Under the pieces are notes generated by a model that worked only from the letters and a program-made list of their open reading frames with translations, was not told the origin of the DNA and did not search any database. A stretch of DNA of 64,000 nt. It comes from Alphaproteobacteria bacterium Ga0077535 (GTDB lineage Bacteria; Pseudomonadota; Alphaproteobacteria; Caulobacterales; Aquidulcibacteraceae). Location of the stretch: assembly GCA_001464425.1 (NCBI GenBank), contig LNEK01000007.1:36246-100245 (forward strand), read 5' to 3'. Shown here in pieces: positions 35,677-45,108 of the stretch (its first letter is position 1; every line of letters begins with the position of its first letter). The translations under genes were made by a program, and so were the position numbers.

Positions 35677-37437
35677 ATGCACCGTGTCGCCACCTTGCGC
35701 CTTCCCGTCGGCCAACGCTGGCCGCGCCAGTGCGCTGACGCTTTGTGCGCGACGCTCGTTCAATCGGGGTACGAAAAGTTGATCGACTGGCGCGGCGTGA
35801 TCGTGTTCGTGCAGCACGATGCTGCAGATCTCGCGCCACTCATCTTGCCCCATAATTGCGGCCTCGTTCTGGGCCCGCTCTTTCGGCGTGGCCCCGACGA
35901 GCATGAGCGCGTGCGCGAAATTCCCCCGGACCTAGCCGTGGATTGGCTGAAGTCGTCTGGGCAAGCGCTGACTGATGCGTATTGGGGCGGCTACCTTGCT
36001 TTCCTAGCCGATCGTGAGCGCGACCGTCTGATTGTGGTGCGCGATCCGACGGGGGCGAGAGCCTGCTTCACGTTCGAGCGCGGCGGCGTTCGCGTCTTCA
36101 CCTCGCATCCGTCGGATCTGCTCTTATCCGTCGGCGTCGATCAAGTTCGTCTTGCCGGGTTCTTATGCCATCCGCGGCTCAGCCTCGGGCGCACGGGCGT
36201 AGAAGACCTCGAGGAGCTTGCGCCAGGGGAGATCTGGCGCATCGGCCGGACAGAGGACGTGCGTGTCCAAGCCTGGGCGCCGCTGGGCCGCGTCCGCCCG
36301 CGACCCGCTGAAGTCATCGCAAGCGAAGTCAAAGCGTCGGTGGAGTTGGCGGCGGCGGCGATGACCAGCGGACACGATAAGGTCTTGCACAGATTGTCGG
36401 GCGGGCTCGATAGTTCGGTGGTGCTCGCCGGGTTGGCGCAGGCGCGGCGCGGGCGGCCATTTGAACTTCTCTGCGTCAATGAGTTTTCGCCCGACGTTCC
36501 AGAAGGCGACGAGCGCGCGATCGCGCGACTGACGGCGGAGCGCCTCGGTGCAGATCTCGCAGAGATGGCGTTCACGCTGCGTCCGTTCGCGGAGGCGCGC
36601 CCATCAAGTGCGTGGTCGCCAAATCCAGGCTTTACGGTGCTGAACACCGGCGCGCTCAGCTTCATGGAGGCGATGTCGGCGCATCGCGGCGCCTTGCTGA
36701 CCAGCGGGCAGGGCGGCGATCACGTCTTTCAGCGAAATCGCACGCTTCACCTTGCGTCCGACGCGGCGCGGCGCGGCAAGCTGACATTCGATCTTGCGAT
36801 GTCGCTTGCGCGCATGTCTGGGGTGAGCTTGTGGAAGCTGCTGGGGCATGCGGCGTCTCATGCGACCGTGCTCGGCAGCCTTCGCCAAGACGCTTATGCT
36901 GCGCCTTCTGCGATCGCCACCAAAGATATCGCTGACCAAGCGATCAACGAGCATTTCGAGCATGCATGGTTTCAAGGCTGGCGCCGCGCGCCGCACGGCG
37001 AAGTCCTGCGCGCTTTGCATGTTCTTGAGGCGACGCACTATCACGGCTTGAGCGTATTGCATGAGAGCTTTACGCCGGCGCCCATCCTGGTGTCGCAGCC
37101 CGTCATCGAAGCATGCCTGTCAGCGCCGACCTACGTCATGGCGCCAGGTGTAGAGCGGGGGCTCATTCGCCAAGCCTATGCTGATGACTTGCCGGCCGAG
37201 GTATTGGCGCGCACCACCAAGGGAGAGACGACGCGGTTTTTTGTGGCGCAACTGGAAGCGCAATGGCCGGCTTTGCGCGAACTCTTGCTTGGCGGTCTCC
37301 TGGTCCAGCAGGAGGCCGTGCAACCTGCGCGACTGGAGACGATGCTGGCCGCCAATCGGGTGCCGGATTTGAACGCCAGCGCCGACTTGATGACCTGCGT
37401 CGCTGCAGAATTATGGCTGCGTGCACTTCCGCTTTAG
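35677..37437 (+). CDS. lasso peptide cyclase C (asparagine-synthetase-like)
   Basis: The enzyme is homologous to asparagine synthetase B but lacks its N-terminal catalytic Cys; it begins MHRVATLRLPVG. The ATP-pyrophosphatase PP-loop is LHRLSGGLDSSVV near residue 241. TSGQGGDHVF is the second conserved synthetase segment. In lasso systems it adenylates the ring Glu or Asp side chain and joins it to Gly1. The gene starts one base after the B gene stop. An earlier in-frame start at 35566 would lie inside the B gene and is rejected. Its 3' end overlaps the convergent isopeptidase gene by four bases. Confidence 0.9.
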   Translation: MHRVATLRLPVGQRWPRQCADALCATLVQSGYEKLIDWRGVIVFVQHDAADLAPLILPHNCGLVLGPLFRRGPDEHERVREIPPDLAVDWLKSSGQALTDAYWGGYLAFLADRERDRLIVVRDPTGARACFTFERGGVRVFTSHPSDLLLSVGVDQVRLAGFLCHPRLSLGRTGVEDLEELAPGEIWRIGRTEDVRVQAWAPLGRVRPRPAEVIASEVKASVELAAAAMTSGHDKVLHRLSGGLDSSVVLAGLAQARRGRPFELLCVNEFSPDVPEGDERAIARLTAERLGADLAEMAFTLRPFAEARPSSAWSPNPGFTVLNTGALSFMEAMSAHRGALLTSGQGGDHVFQRNRTLHLASDAARRGKLTFDLAMSLARMSGVSLWKLLGHAASHATVLGSLRQDAYAAPSAIATKDIADQAINEHFEHAWFQGWRRAPHGEVLRALHVLEATHYHGLSVLHESFTPAPILVSQPVIEACLSAPTYVMAPGVERGLIRQAYADDLPAEVLARTTKGETTRFFVAQLEAQWPALRELLLGGLLVQQEAVQPARLETMLAANRVPDLNASADLMTCVAAELWLRALPL

Positions 37438-39383
37438 CGCCGTGAATCCTGTAATGCTTCCCATCGCGCCGTGCGTTCATCATCTGCGGGATCGATCCGC
37501 ACCTCATCGCGCAGCCAAAAGTCGATCCAAGCCAGAGCCCGCTCGCGCGATGCGAGGACCTGTAGCGGGCGCCACTTAATGTGTTGGCCGCCGGGATAGA
37601 TATAGGCTTCGACGGGATGGCCGCGATCGCGCAGCCGAGCATAGAGCGGCATGGCGTGCAGCGCTTCGCTTTCGCCCAATTGCATCAGCAGCGGCGTGCG
37701 CACTTCGTCGATACGCAAGCTCGGTGAGTTCGCTTCCCACCACCTGCGCCATTCACCGGGCGCGGCGTCGGCATAGGCGGTCATTCCATATGCATCGCGG
37801 TTCGCATGCCGAAACCCCTCGGGTGCTAGGGTCCAAACAAACGGATCGACCGGTGGAGAGCCGGCGACCGCGGCCGCGAAACGCCGCGAATGGGTGAGGC
37901 CCCAATAGAGCGTCTCGGCCCCGTCGCTGAGGCCGGTGATGGCGATGCGCGAAGGATCGACGAGGCCGCGTGCGACAGCGATATCGATCTGCCGCTCGAT
38001 CGCCCAGAGCTTGGTGGTCTGCTCGCTGGAATCGAGCTCTGTCCGCCGCATGAATTCGCCAACCGGCAAGGTCTGCTGCAGCGCGATCTGCTCAGGCCGC
38101 TCCACCGCGAAGACAAAATAGCCGCAGGCGGAGAAGGCGTGGATCGGATATTCGCCGCCGACGCCGGCATTCAGAAACCCGCGCGCGCGATATTGAACGA
38201 TGATTGCGGGGTAGGCGCGCCCCGCAACATAGTCCGCCGGATAGACGAGATAAGCGAAACTCTCATTGCCCATCGGGTCGGTGACATCGAGCCGCTCGAC
38301 TGGGGGTAAGGCGCGCTCAGCCCAAGAAGGGTTCGGATCATGGACAAGCGTCTCAGCGCCAGTGGCGAGGTCGATCGACACGATGCGCCGAGGCGAAAGT
38401 GTCGCCTCGCGAAAGCAGACGAGGTCGCCGCCCGCAAAATTGCAGGCGCGCAAGACGTCCTCGGCGCGGCGGACGAGCCGCACTTGGTCGGTCCGCGGAT
38501 TCCATTCGTAGAGCGCCGTCAGGGTTTGCGCGAAACCTTCGGTGCGCAAAAAATAAATCCGGCCCGCTTGGCGCCATCCGCCTCGGAGAGCGCCGCGGCA
38601 GAGCTCTGAGTGGCAGAGGCGTCGGCCGTCATAGACGCCGAGCGCGGGCAGAAAGGCGCTATCGCCGGGCGTAAGCGGACGAACGAGCCCGTTGTCACTC
38701 TCCGGTGCAAGACGCGCGCTCTCACCTGCGCTGGCGCCGCGCGGCGCGCTGGGGTTCGCAACATCGATGACCACCGTCTGCGCGGGAGGATTGATGATCG
38801 GCCGCAAACCATAAGCTGCGTCAAAGCTCTCATCGATCCGAAAGCCGCGGCGCTCGGCCTCGGCCAATCCGTCATGGAGGAGCGCCCGCGGCGCGTTCAG
38901 GCGCACGACCATGGCCCGGGGCGAGAGCCACGCAAAGGCCTCGACATCGGCTTCGCCGCTATAGATGAGTTGCGGCGCGCCGCCGGATGCGCGCACGCGC
39001 CATAGATCGACGCGATCGTGGTGCCTTACGAGATATGCCAGCCATTCATTGTCCGGCGACCAGAGCGGCACACGGTCAAGCGCGGCGCCATTGGTGCGCC
39101 CATTGGCTTGGCTAAGGATGACGCCGCCAGCATCCGCCAGATGACGCACATCTCCGCCATGCGCCGACACAATGCTGATCGTGTGATCGACATCGTTGCG
39201 CTCCCAATTGACGCGGCGCGTGGCGAAGGCGGCGTAGGCGCCGTCGGGCGAGAGCGAGAGGCCGTCGCGATAGCCGCCGATCTCTATAAGAGTCATGAGA
39301 TCGGCGGCGGCGGTGTCACACGACGCGTGCGCTTGGTGCGCCAGCGACAAGGCGAATGCGGCGGCAGCGAAGAGCGCCCGCAT
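37434..39383 (-). CDS. lasso peptide isopeptidase (S9 prolyl-oligopeptidase-like)
   Basis: A signal peptide (RALFAAAAFALSLAHQAHA) targets the protein to the periplasm. A beta-propeller-like region (LSLSPDGAYAAFATR) precedes an alpha/beta hydrolase. The nucleophile Ser is in ITGLSDGAETLYW (about residue 486), and the His is in GGQHIKW (about 601). The acidic residue in LGESEAL sits 28 before that His and is Glu rather than Asp, as I recall for the characterised lasso isopeptidase AtxE2. It would open the isopeptide ring and release a linear peptide. The ATG at 39383 lies 2 bp after the receptor gene stop. Confidence 0.85.
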   Translation of the reverse strand: MRALFAAAAFALSLAHQAHASCDTAAADLMTLIEIGGYRDGLSLSPDGAYAAFATRRVNWERNDVDHTISIVSAHGGDVRHLADAGGVILSQANGRTNGAALDRVPLWSPDNEWLAYLVRHHDRVDLWRVRASGGAPQLIYSGEADVEAFAWLSPRAMVVRLNAPRALLHDGLAEAERRGFRIDESFDAAYGLRPIINPPAQTVVIDVANPSAPRGASAGESARLAPESDNGLVRPLTPGDSAFLPALGVYDGRRLCHSELCRGALRGGWRQAGRIYFLRTEGFAQTLTALYEWNPRTDQVRLVRRAEDVLRACNFAGGDLVCFREATLSPRRIVSIDLATGAETLVHDPNPSWAERALPPVERLDVTDPMGNESFAYLVYPADYVAGRAYPAIIVQYRARGFLNAGVGGEYPIHAFSACGYFVFAVERPEQIALQQTLPVGEFMRRTELDSSEQTTKLWAIERQIDIAVARGLVDPSRIAITGLSDGAETLYWGLTHSRRFAAAVAGSPPVDPFVWTLAPEGFRHANRDAYGMTAYADAAPGEWRRWWEANSPSLRIDEVRTPLLMQLGESEALHAMPLYARLRDRGHPVEAYIYPGGQHIKWRPLQVLASRERALAWIDFWLRDEVRIDPADDERTARWEALQDSRR

Positions 39384-39385
39384 CT

Positions 39386-42382
39386 CTACCAACGTCTGCG
39401 CAATTGGAGACTGACAAAGCGTCCGATCGGCGAGGCGTTCGCCGCGTCAAAGCCGATGCCGATGGGCGTGTTGGCGAATGGCGGATCTTGATCGAGTGCG
39501 TTGCGGACGCTGAGCGCCATCTCAAATGGCGCCTCCTGGTCGCCCCAGACACGCGACAGGCGCAGATCAACCGTCGTCCACGCATCGACGTCAGCCGCCG
39601 GGCTGGTCAGGGTGTTGCGATAGCTATTGGTATAATTGACGACGCCCGAGCCGCTCCATGCGCCATCGCTCCAAGAGAGGCCAAGGCGCCCATGCCAATC
39701 GACCGGATTGTAGAGCGTGTTGAGGGCGTCCACGGGCGGCGCCAAAGGGTTTGCCCGCCGCTCATATTGCAGGAGCCCGCTGGCGGTGAGGAAGAGCGAA
39801 GCTTCGCCGCCGAGGAGATCGAAGCTTTGACGCACATCGAGATCGACACCGCGCACGCGCAGAGCGGCAAGGTTGGTCAGCCGCGCGTCGAAGATAAGTT
39901 CTACTCCCTCCGGCGGTAAGCTGCCGACGATCGAGACTGGTAGGGATTGATAGTAGGCGATCTGCTCGGGGCTGGGATCGCGGATCAGATACTGCGAGAA
40001 GGCGCCAGGGTTGAGGATCGCGGTGATAATATCGGTGGGCGTCGAAATCCGATTGGCGAAGTCGATGTCGAAATAGGTGGCGCTGAGGCGGAAGCCGGGG
40101 TTGGCGCGCGGCGTGAAATGGAGCCCGGCGGTCCAGCTGTCAGCTTCCTCAGGCGCAAGGTCCGGATTGGCCCCGCCAAGAAAGAGCACGCCTGTTGAGC
40201 CGTCATCGGCGAATGGATCGATGAATGGCGGCGCCGAAGCATAGGTCGCGGTGATGTCGCCGAGCGTTTGATTGAATTGCGGCGCCTTGAACGATTGGCC
40301 CCAGCTGGCGCGCAGAGCGAGGTCAGGGGAGAACGCCCAGGTCAGCCCGATCTTCGGCGTCGTCGCCTCAAAACTGTCAGAGGTTTCGTTCCGCACGGAG
40401 AGCGAAAGCGAGGCCTCGTAGATCAACGGCGCACCAAAGTCAGGCGAGGCGAGCGGGATCAGCACCTCCGCATAGAGCGCATCTACTGTGCGGTCGCCGG
40501 TGCGGAAGGTCGGCGAAATGGCGGACGCGCCGGAGCCATAAATATTGACGCGCTCGATGGAGAAAGATTCCCAGCGCCGCTCCGCCCCCAAGGCCGCGCG
40601 CACATCGCCGGCCGGCAGGCGCCATAACGGCCCGTCGGCGCGGACATTGTAGGTCACGAGATCGGAATCGTTTTCGGTGACTTGGCTGAGACGCAAAGCC
40701 TGCAGCACCGATGCCGGCGTGTTCGATCCGTCCGAGAACGGGTTGAAGGCGGTGGCGACATCGCCGCTGGCGAGCGCAGCGTTCATCCCCGTCGAGTCGT
40801 AGACGTTGCGAAAGACCTGCTGATCGTTGTGCACGCCCAAGGCGGCGCTCGCGTCGACGCGCCAGTCAGCGATGTCCCAGCGAAGCCCGATTACGCCGGA
40901 GAGGGCGCTTGTGTTGGTCTCGGTGATGGTCGGACCCAGATCCTGCGCCATCGAATAGGCGATGGTCAGATTGCCTTGCCCGAGGAAGAGTCCGTTGAGC
41001 TGGCGATAATAATTGCTCTCCGGCACGACGAGCGTGGTTCCGAGCTGGGTGTCGCGCAGCAGCGCCTCACGCTCGGTCGCGATCGCTTCGGCGTAGAATG
41101 AGACCGAAGGCGAGAGCTCTTGCTCGAAGGTCACAAACAGCGAAGTGCTCTCTTGCTCCGGCAAGAGGTCGTCGTCTGCCTGCGCATTGCGATAATTGAT
41201 GACGCCGGCCAAGAGGTCGGCTTCGGTCAGGCTCTCGCCGTTCTGACCGGTCGGGATCGCGTACGTGACGGCTGTCGCGCCGATGCGGGTGATGGTGCCC
41301 GGATTGCCTTGGTTGGTGGAAAAATTGGACCCGCCGAACGGGCGCAAATCACTATCGGCGGCGTAGTCGCGCGCACGGGCGGCGAGGGCCTCGCGCTCGC
41401 GCACTTCGACGCCGGCGAGCAGATGGCCGGTGCGCCAGCTCCGTCCGGCAACAAAGGCGCCGCCATATTCGGCCGCATCGCCAGACCAGGTGTCGCCGTA
41501 ACGGGCGGTGAGTTCGGCGCCGTCGAAATCGCTGCGCAAGATGATATTGACGACGCCGCCGACGGCGTCAGAACCGTACGTCGCGGAAGCGCCGTCGGCC
41601 AGAATCTCGACCCGCTCGACGGCAGCCAGCGGGATCGACGAGATATCGACGAAATTGCCAAAGCCTGCGGGCGCCAAGCGACGGCCATTGACCAGGGTGA
41701 GGGTGGCGTCAGCCCCAAGACCGCGCAGATCGACCGAAGAGGCGAACGCAATGTTGCGGCCTGCGACCGTGGTGTTCGTCTGGGTGCCTTCACCTTGGCT
41801 GCCGGAGAAATTCTGCGGCAGTGTCTGCAGAACATCGGCGAGCGTAGAGCGGCCGCTCTGATCGATGGCGGTGCGATCAAGGGTGATGACATTGGCGCCC
41901 GCGGGGGCTGCGCCGCGAATACGCGTGCCGGTGACGACAAGTTCGTCGCTGCGGCTGGCTTCATCGCTTATGCCGTAGCCGCCGTCATCGCGGCCGCCGC
42001 CCGTCTGGGGGCGGGCGGCGGCCTCGATCGCGACCGCGCCCGCGGGGGTTATGCGGGCCTCAAGGTCAGATCGCGACATCAGGACGGAGAGCGCTTGCGC
42101 TGGCGTAAACCGCCCAACCACAGGCGCCGAGGCAAAGCCTTCGAGCTCTTGTTGCCCAAACAAGATCTGCAGATCCGATTGTTCGGCAAAGCGCAGTAGC
42201 GCCGTGGACAGAGGCTGCGCCGGAATATTGTACTCGCGCTCGGCTTGCGCCATGGGAGCAGCCGCGTCAGGCGCCTGCGCTTGCGCGGGTGCGCTCAGCG
42301 CGAAGCTCGAAACAGAGGCCAGCGCCGCAGCCAGCAATGAACGCACGCCATCGCGGCGGAGGCGCGCTGAAAAATCCACCAT
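39386..42382 (-). CDS. TonB-dependent receptor with STN domain
   Basis: The signal peptide is followed by a secretin/TonB N-terminal (STN) domain (IPAQPLSTALLRFAEQSDLQ through LEARITPAGAVAI). A TonB-box-like DELVVTGTRI, a plug domain (VERVEILADGASATYGSDAV) and a 22-strand barrel follow, ending in LRRRW with a terminal aromatic residue. The STN domain normally signals across the membrane to a FecR anti-sigma factor, which is encoded next. In clusters of this type the receptor probably binds the lasso peptide. The length of 998 fits the family. Confidence 0.9.
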   Translation of the reverse strand: MVDFSARLRRDGVRSLLAAALASVSSFALSAPAQAQAPDAAAPMAQAEREYNIPAQPLSTALLRFAEQSDLQILFGQQELEGFASAPVVGRFTPAQALSVLMSRSDLEARITPAGAVAIEAAARPQTGGGRDDGGYGISDEASRSDELVVTGTRIRGAAPAGANVITLDRTAIDQSGRSTLADVLQTLPQNFSGSQGEGTQTNTTVAGRNIAFASSVDLRGLGADATLTLVNGRRLAPAGFGNFVDISSIPLAAVERVEILADGASATYGSDAVGGVVNIILRSDFDGAELTARYGDTWSGDAAEYGGAFVAGRSWRTGHLLAGVEVREREALAARARDYAADSDLRPFGGSNFSTNQGNPGTITRIGATAVTYAIPTGQNGESLTEADLLAGVINYRNAQADDDLLPEQESTSLFVTFEQELSPSVSFYAEAIATEREALLRDTQLGTTLVVPESNYYRQLNGLFLGQGNLTIAYSMAQDLGPTITETNTSALSGVIGLRWDIADWRVDASAALGVHNDQQVFRNVYDSTGMNAALASGDVATAFNPFSDGSNTPASVLQALRLSQVTENDSDLVTYNVRADGPLWRLPAGDVRAALGAERRWESFSIERVNIYGSGASAISPTFRTGDRTVDALYAEVLIPLASPDFGAPLIYEASLSLSVRNETSDSFEATTPKIGLTWAFSPDLALRASWGQSFKAPQFNQTLGDITATYASAPPFIDPFADDGSTGVLFLGGANPDLAPEEADSWTAGLHFTPRANPGFRLSATYFDIDFANRISTPTDIITAILNPGAFSQYLIRDPSPEQIAYYQSLPVSIVGSLPPEGVELIFDARLTNLAALRVRGVDLDVRQSFDLLGGEASLFLTASGLLQYERRANPLAPPVDALNTLYNPVDWHGRLGLSWSDGAWSGSGVVNYTNSYRNTLTSPAADVDAWTTVDLRLSRVWGDQEAPFEMALSVRNALDQDPPFANTPIGIGFDAANASPIGRFVSLQLRRRW

Positions 42383-42507
42383 GTCTTTCCCCCATGCGCC
42401 GCCTCAAACGGGCGGCTTCGAGGGGAGGGACGTAAGAATTGGCAGGATTTAGCACTCGGTCGGAAAGTATTTTTGGGCGGCGCTGCGGGGCCCAGTCTGG
42501 GCTCTGG

Positions 42508-43482
42508 CTAGAGGGTCGCCGTCGAACTCAACACGATCTCGCCGTCGCGTCGTTCGGTGTTGATCGCGAGGTTGTTGCGCAGCAGTTCGAGAAACGCATC
42601 GAGATCGTCGGCCCGCACCAAGCCGCCAACCCGAAGTTCGGCGAGCGCTGGATCGGTGAAGGTAAAGCGCACGCCGCTTTGCCGCGTCACGTCGGCCACG
42701 GCTTCGGAGAGCGGCGTATCGTCGAAGGCGAGCATGCCGTCACGCCAGAGCGTGCGGCGTGCGAGCTGCTCGGCTGTGGATGCGTCCACAGCCACGTCCT
42801 GGCGGCCAAACACGATCTCACTGTTGGCGCCGGCCAAGACTGGCGAAGATTGTCCGAGCCAGCTGCGACGCGATGCGCGAGCGCCCTCCGACAAAAGCGC
42901 AACGCGCGCGCCGTCGGGAAGCAGCTTCACCAGGATGTCTCCGCTTGCAGCTTCCACCTCGCCAGAGGGTGTGGCGATGGAGAAGACGCCGGCGTTGCTC
43001 TCGGCGATCTGAAAGAGCGCTTCACCCGCCAAAAGCCGCGCATGGCGGCGATCATCGCGGATCTCCGCTTCGAGCCGCGAACTCGCATTCAGCACCACGA
43101 GCGTGCCGTCGGCCAAATTGACTTCGCGCTGCTCGCCGACGCCGGTTTCAAACGCTTCTGCCGAGCCGCTGGAGAAAACAACATAGCCGCCAATCCCGAC
43201 GGCCAATGCGCCGGCGCCTACGCTCGCTGCAAGCGCACGCCGCCGCGCCAAAGAGACGGGCGCGCCGTCATCGGCGGCTAAATCGAAGGCGTCGAGACGC
43301 GCCAGCAAATCCATCTGGTTCCAGGCGCGGCTCGCGAGCTGGAAGGCGGCGCGGTGATCATCGGATTTGGCAAGCCAGCGGCGAAAGGCGGCGACGTCGT
43401 CGGCGTTAAACTCGACGCCATCGAACTTGACCACCCAGTCGGCGGCCTCACGTCCGATCCGCGTCTCGCGTGGGCTCGTCAT
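42508..43482 (-). CDS. FecR-type anti-sigma factor
   Basis: The N-terminal cytoplasmic domain (EAADWVVKFDGVEFNADDVA) precedes a membrane segment (SVGAGALAVGIGGYVVFSS, about residues 88-107). A periplasmic FecR domain follows (FETGVGEQREVNLADGTLVV, then ARLLAGEALFQIA), and an STN-like C-terminus ends the protein. It would sequester an ECF sigma factor until the receptor signals. The ATG at 43482 is preferred over 43542. No sigma factor gene is adjacent. It is divergent from the SbtA-like gene by about 160 bp. Confidence 0.88.
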   Translation of the reverse strand: MTSPRETRIGREAADWVVKFDGVEFNADDVAAFRRWLAKSDDHRAAFQLASRAWNQMDLLARLDAFDLAADDGAPVSLARRRALAASVGAGALAVGIGGYVVFSSGSAEAFETGVGEQREVNLADGTLVVLNASSRLEAEIRDDRRHARLLAGEALFQIAESNAGVFSIATPSGEVEAASGDILVKLLPDGARVALLSEGARASRRSWLGQSSPVLAGANSEIVFGRQDVAVDASTAEQLARRTLWRDGMLAFDDTPLSEAVADVTRQSGVRFTFTDPALAELRVGGLVRADDLDAFLELLRNNLAINTERRDGEIVLSSTATL

Positions 43483-43640
43483 CTTCTTTCTCGCCCGTCC
43501 CGGCTCGGCAATACCAATGGTCGGCGCGACAGCTGAATGCAAGGCGCCGCGATTGTGTAGGCCGATGACTGTGATTGGCGAAACTCGATATTGGATGTGC
43601 GCGGCTTCTGGCAGGCCCCCACGCGCCGAGGGGGAAAAGC

Positions 43641-44639
43641 GTGGGCGCTCTGGAAAGCATAGTGGCGGGCGCAGCCGCTAATCTTCTAGCGCCGGCGGTC
43701 TTGTTTTTCGCCCTTGGCGCCATTGCCGGCTGGCTGAAATCCGATCTCACCATTCCCGAGCAAGCGGCAAAGACGCTGGCGCTCTATCTGATGCTGTGCA
43801 TCGGCTTTAAAGGCGGGGTAGAGGCGCGCGCCAGCGGCCTCACCGCAGAGCTCGTTTCAGCGGGCGGATTTGGTCTGGTGTTGAGTTTTGCCGCGCCTTT
43901 CGCCGCCTATGCGGCGCTGCGCAGCTTTGGACGGCTCGATCGGGTGACGGCGGCGGCGACGGCCGCGCACTATGGCAGTGTTTCGGTCGTCACCTTCGCT
44001 GCGGGTTCGGAATATTTGCGGGCGATCGGGGTTGAGTTCGGCGGTTACATGGCGGCCGTGCTTGCGCTGATGGAAACGCCGGCCATTCTGGCGGCGCTGC
44101 TGATTGCGGGCGCCCCCGGAAGCAAGCCTGGCAGCGCGCAGCGCGCGCGCTTTAAACCTACGCTTTGGCGCGAAGTGTTCTTGAACGGCGCCGCCGTCGT
44201 CCTCATTGGAAGCTTTGTTATCGGGGTGATGAGCGGCGAACGCGGCATGGCGCGGCTGGATCTCTTCGTCACTGCGCTCTTTCAAGGCGCGCTCTGCTTG
44301 TTTTTGCTCGACATGGGATTGGTGGCGTCGCGAAGGCTTGCTGAAGCGCCTCAACTCAATGTGCGCCTCATCGCCTTTGCGATTGGCTGGCCCTTGCTCA
44401 GCGCGAGCGTAGCGCTTCTAGGCGCGCACGCGCTGCAGCTCTCGCTCGGCGATGCAAGCCTGCTTGCGGTGCTGGCGGCGTCTGCGTCTTATATTGCAGC
44501 GCCAGCGGCGATGCGGATCGCGCTGCCCAAAGCTGATGCCGGCGTTTATCTCTCGCTCTCGCTCGGGGTCACGTTTCCGTTCAATCTGCTTGTCGGCATT
44601 CCGCTTTACCATGCCGCCGCGCGCCTACTTTACGGATAA
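43641..44639 (+). CDS. SbtA-like sodium-dependent bicarbonate transporter family permease
   Basis: About ten hydrophobic segments lie in the 332-residue protein. LLAPAVLFFALGAIAGWLKS starts the first, and YLMLCIGFKGGVEARASG is the characteristic second motif. AALRSFGRLDRVTAAATAAHYGSVSVVTF matches the family. It starts at the GTG at 43641 after GAGGGGGAAAAGC; the upstream frame to 43575 has no support. The next gene encodes a PII-like SbtB, the usual partner. Bicarbonate import is the family role; in a non-phototroph the physiological use is not known. Confidence 0.8.
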   Translation: MGALESIVAGAAANLLAPAVLFFALGAIAGWLKSDLTIPEQAAKTLALYLMLCIGFKGGVEARASGLTAELVSAGGFGLVLSFAAPFAAYAALRSFGRLDRVTAAATAAHYGSVSVVTFAAGSEYLRAIGVEFGGYMAAVLALMETPAILAALLIAGAPGSKPGSAQRARFKPTLWREVFLNGAAVVLIGSFVIGVMSGERGMARLDLFVTALFQGALCLFLLDMGLVASRRLAEAPQLNVRLIAFAIGWPLLSASVALLGAHALQLSLGDASLLAVLAASASYIAAPAAMRIALPKADAGVYLSLSLGVTFPFNLLVGIPLYHAAARLLYG

Positions 44640-44645
44640 GACGTC

Positions 44646-44951
44646 ATGAAACTTTCGGCCCGCACCAAACTTGAAATCTTCGTCGAGGCCCATGCCGTCG
44701 ATGAGATCGAGCGCATGCTGAGAGACGTAGGGTTCAAAGGCTGCAGCGTGTTCGCCGGCGTCGAAGGGGCGGGCAGCCACGGCGCTTGGCGCCAGACTGG
44801 CGTTGAGGAGGTCGGAATGCGCCTGGTTGTCACCATCGGCGCGGAAGAGGCGGCAGAGGCTGCTCTTGTCTGGCTGGAAAACTATTTCGCGGCTTATCCG
44901 GGCGTGGTGGCGATGAGTGAAGTTAAAGTCTTGCGCGCAGAGCGGTTCTGA
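44646..44951 (+). CDS. SbtB-like PII-type regulator
   Basis: This 101-residue protein has the ferredoxin-like fold of PII-related proteins: TKLEIFVEAHAVDEIERML, GFKGCSVFAGVEGAG, and a C-terminal GVVAMSEVKVL. It lacks the long T-loop Tyr of GlnB. It begins 6 bases after the SbtA-like gene, so both are co-transcribed. In cyanobacteria SbtB binds adenyl nucleotides and gates SbtA; a similar gating role is inferred. Confidence 0.78.
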   Translation: MKLSARTKLEIFVEAHAVDEIERMLRDVGFKGCSVFAGVEGAGSHGAWRQTGVEEVGMRLVVTIGAEEAAEAALVWLENYFAAYPGVVAMSEVKVLRAERF

Positions 44952-44971
44952 GCCTGCCGAGCCGCGTCAGA

Positions 44972-45061
44972 TCAATGCAGCCGGCCGGCAATGAGGCCGA
45001 CGAGGATGAGATTTAAGCAAGCGATTGCGCAGATCAGCGCCGCAAACATTTCAGCGTACAC
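44972..45061 (-). CDS. possible small membrane protein (29 residues)
   Basis: From a GTG at 45061 after GGGAGGCGTTG, a short frame encodes one hydrophobic segment, MFAALICAIACLNLILVG, ending IAGRLH. It lies 47 bp downstream of the zf-TFIIB gene on the same strand and is too short for usual gene callers. No homologue is recognised; coding is uncertain. Confidence 0.35.
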   Translation of the reverse strand: MYAEMFAALICAIACLNLILVGLIAGRLH

Positions 45062-45108
45062 CAACGCCTCCCAGGCTGTTATTCGCCGCGCGCGTGGGAC
45101 GCGGAAAT

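Noticed and set aside
41120..42199. Long antisense frame across the TonB receptor gene
   Set aside because: It is a GC-rich shadow; the receptor frame has signal peptide, STN, plug and barrel signatures.
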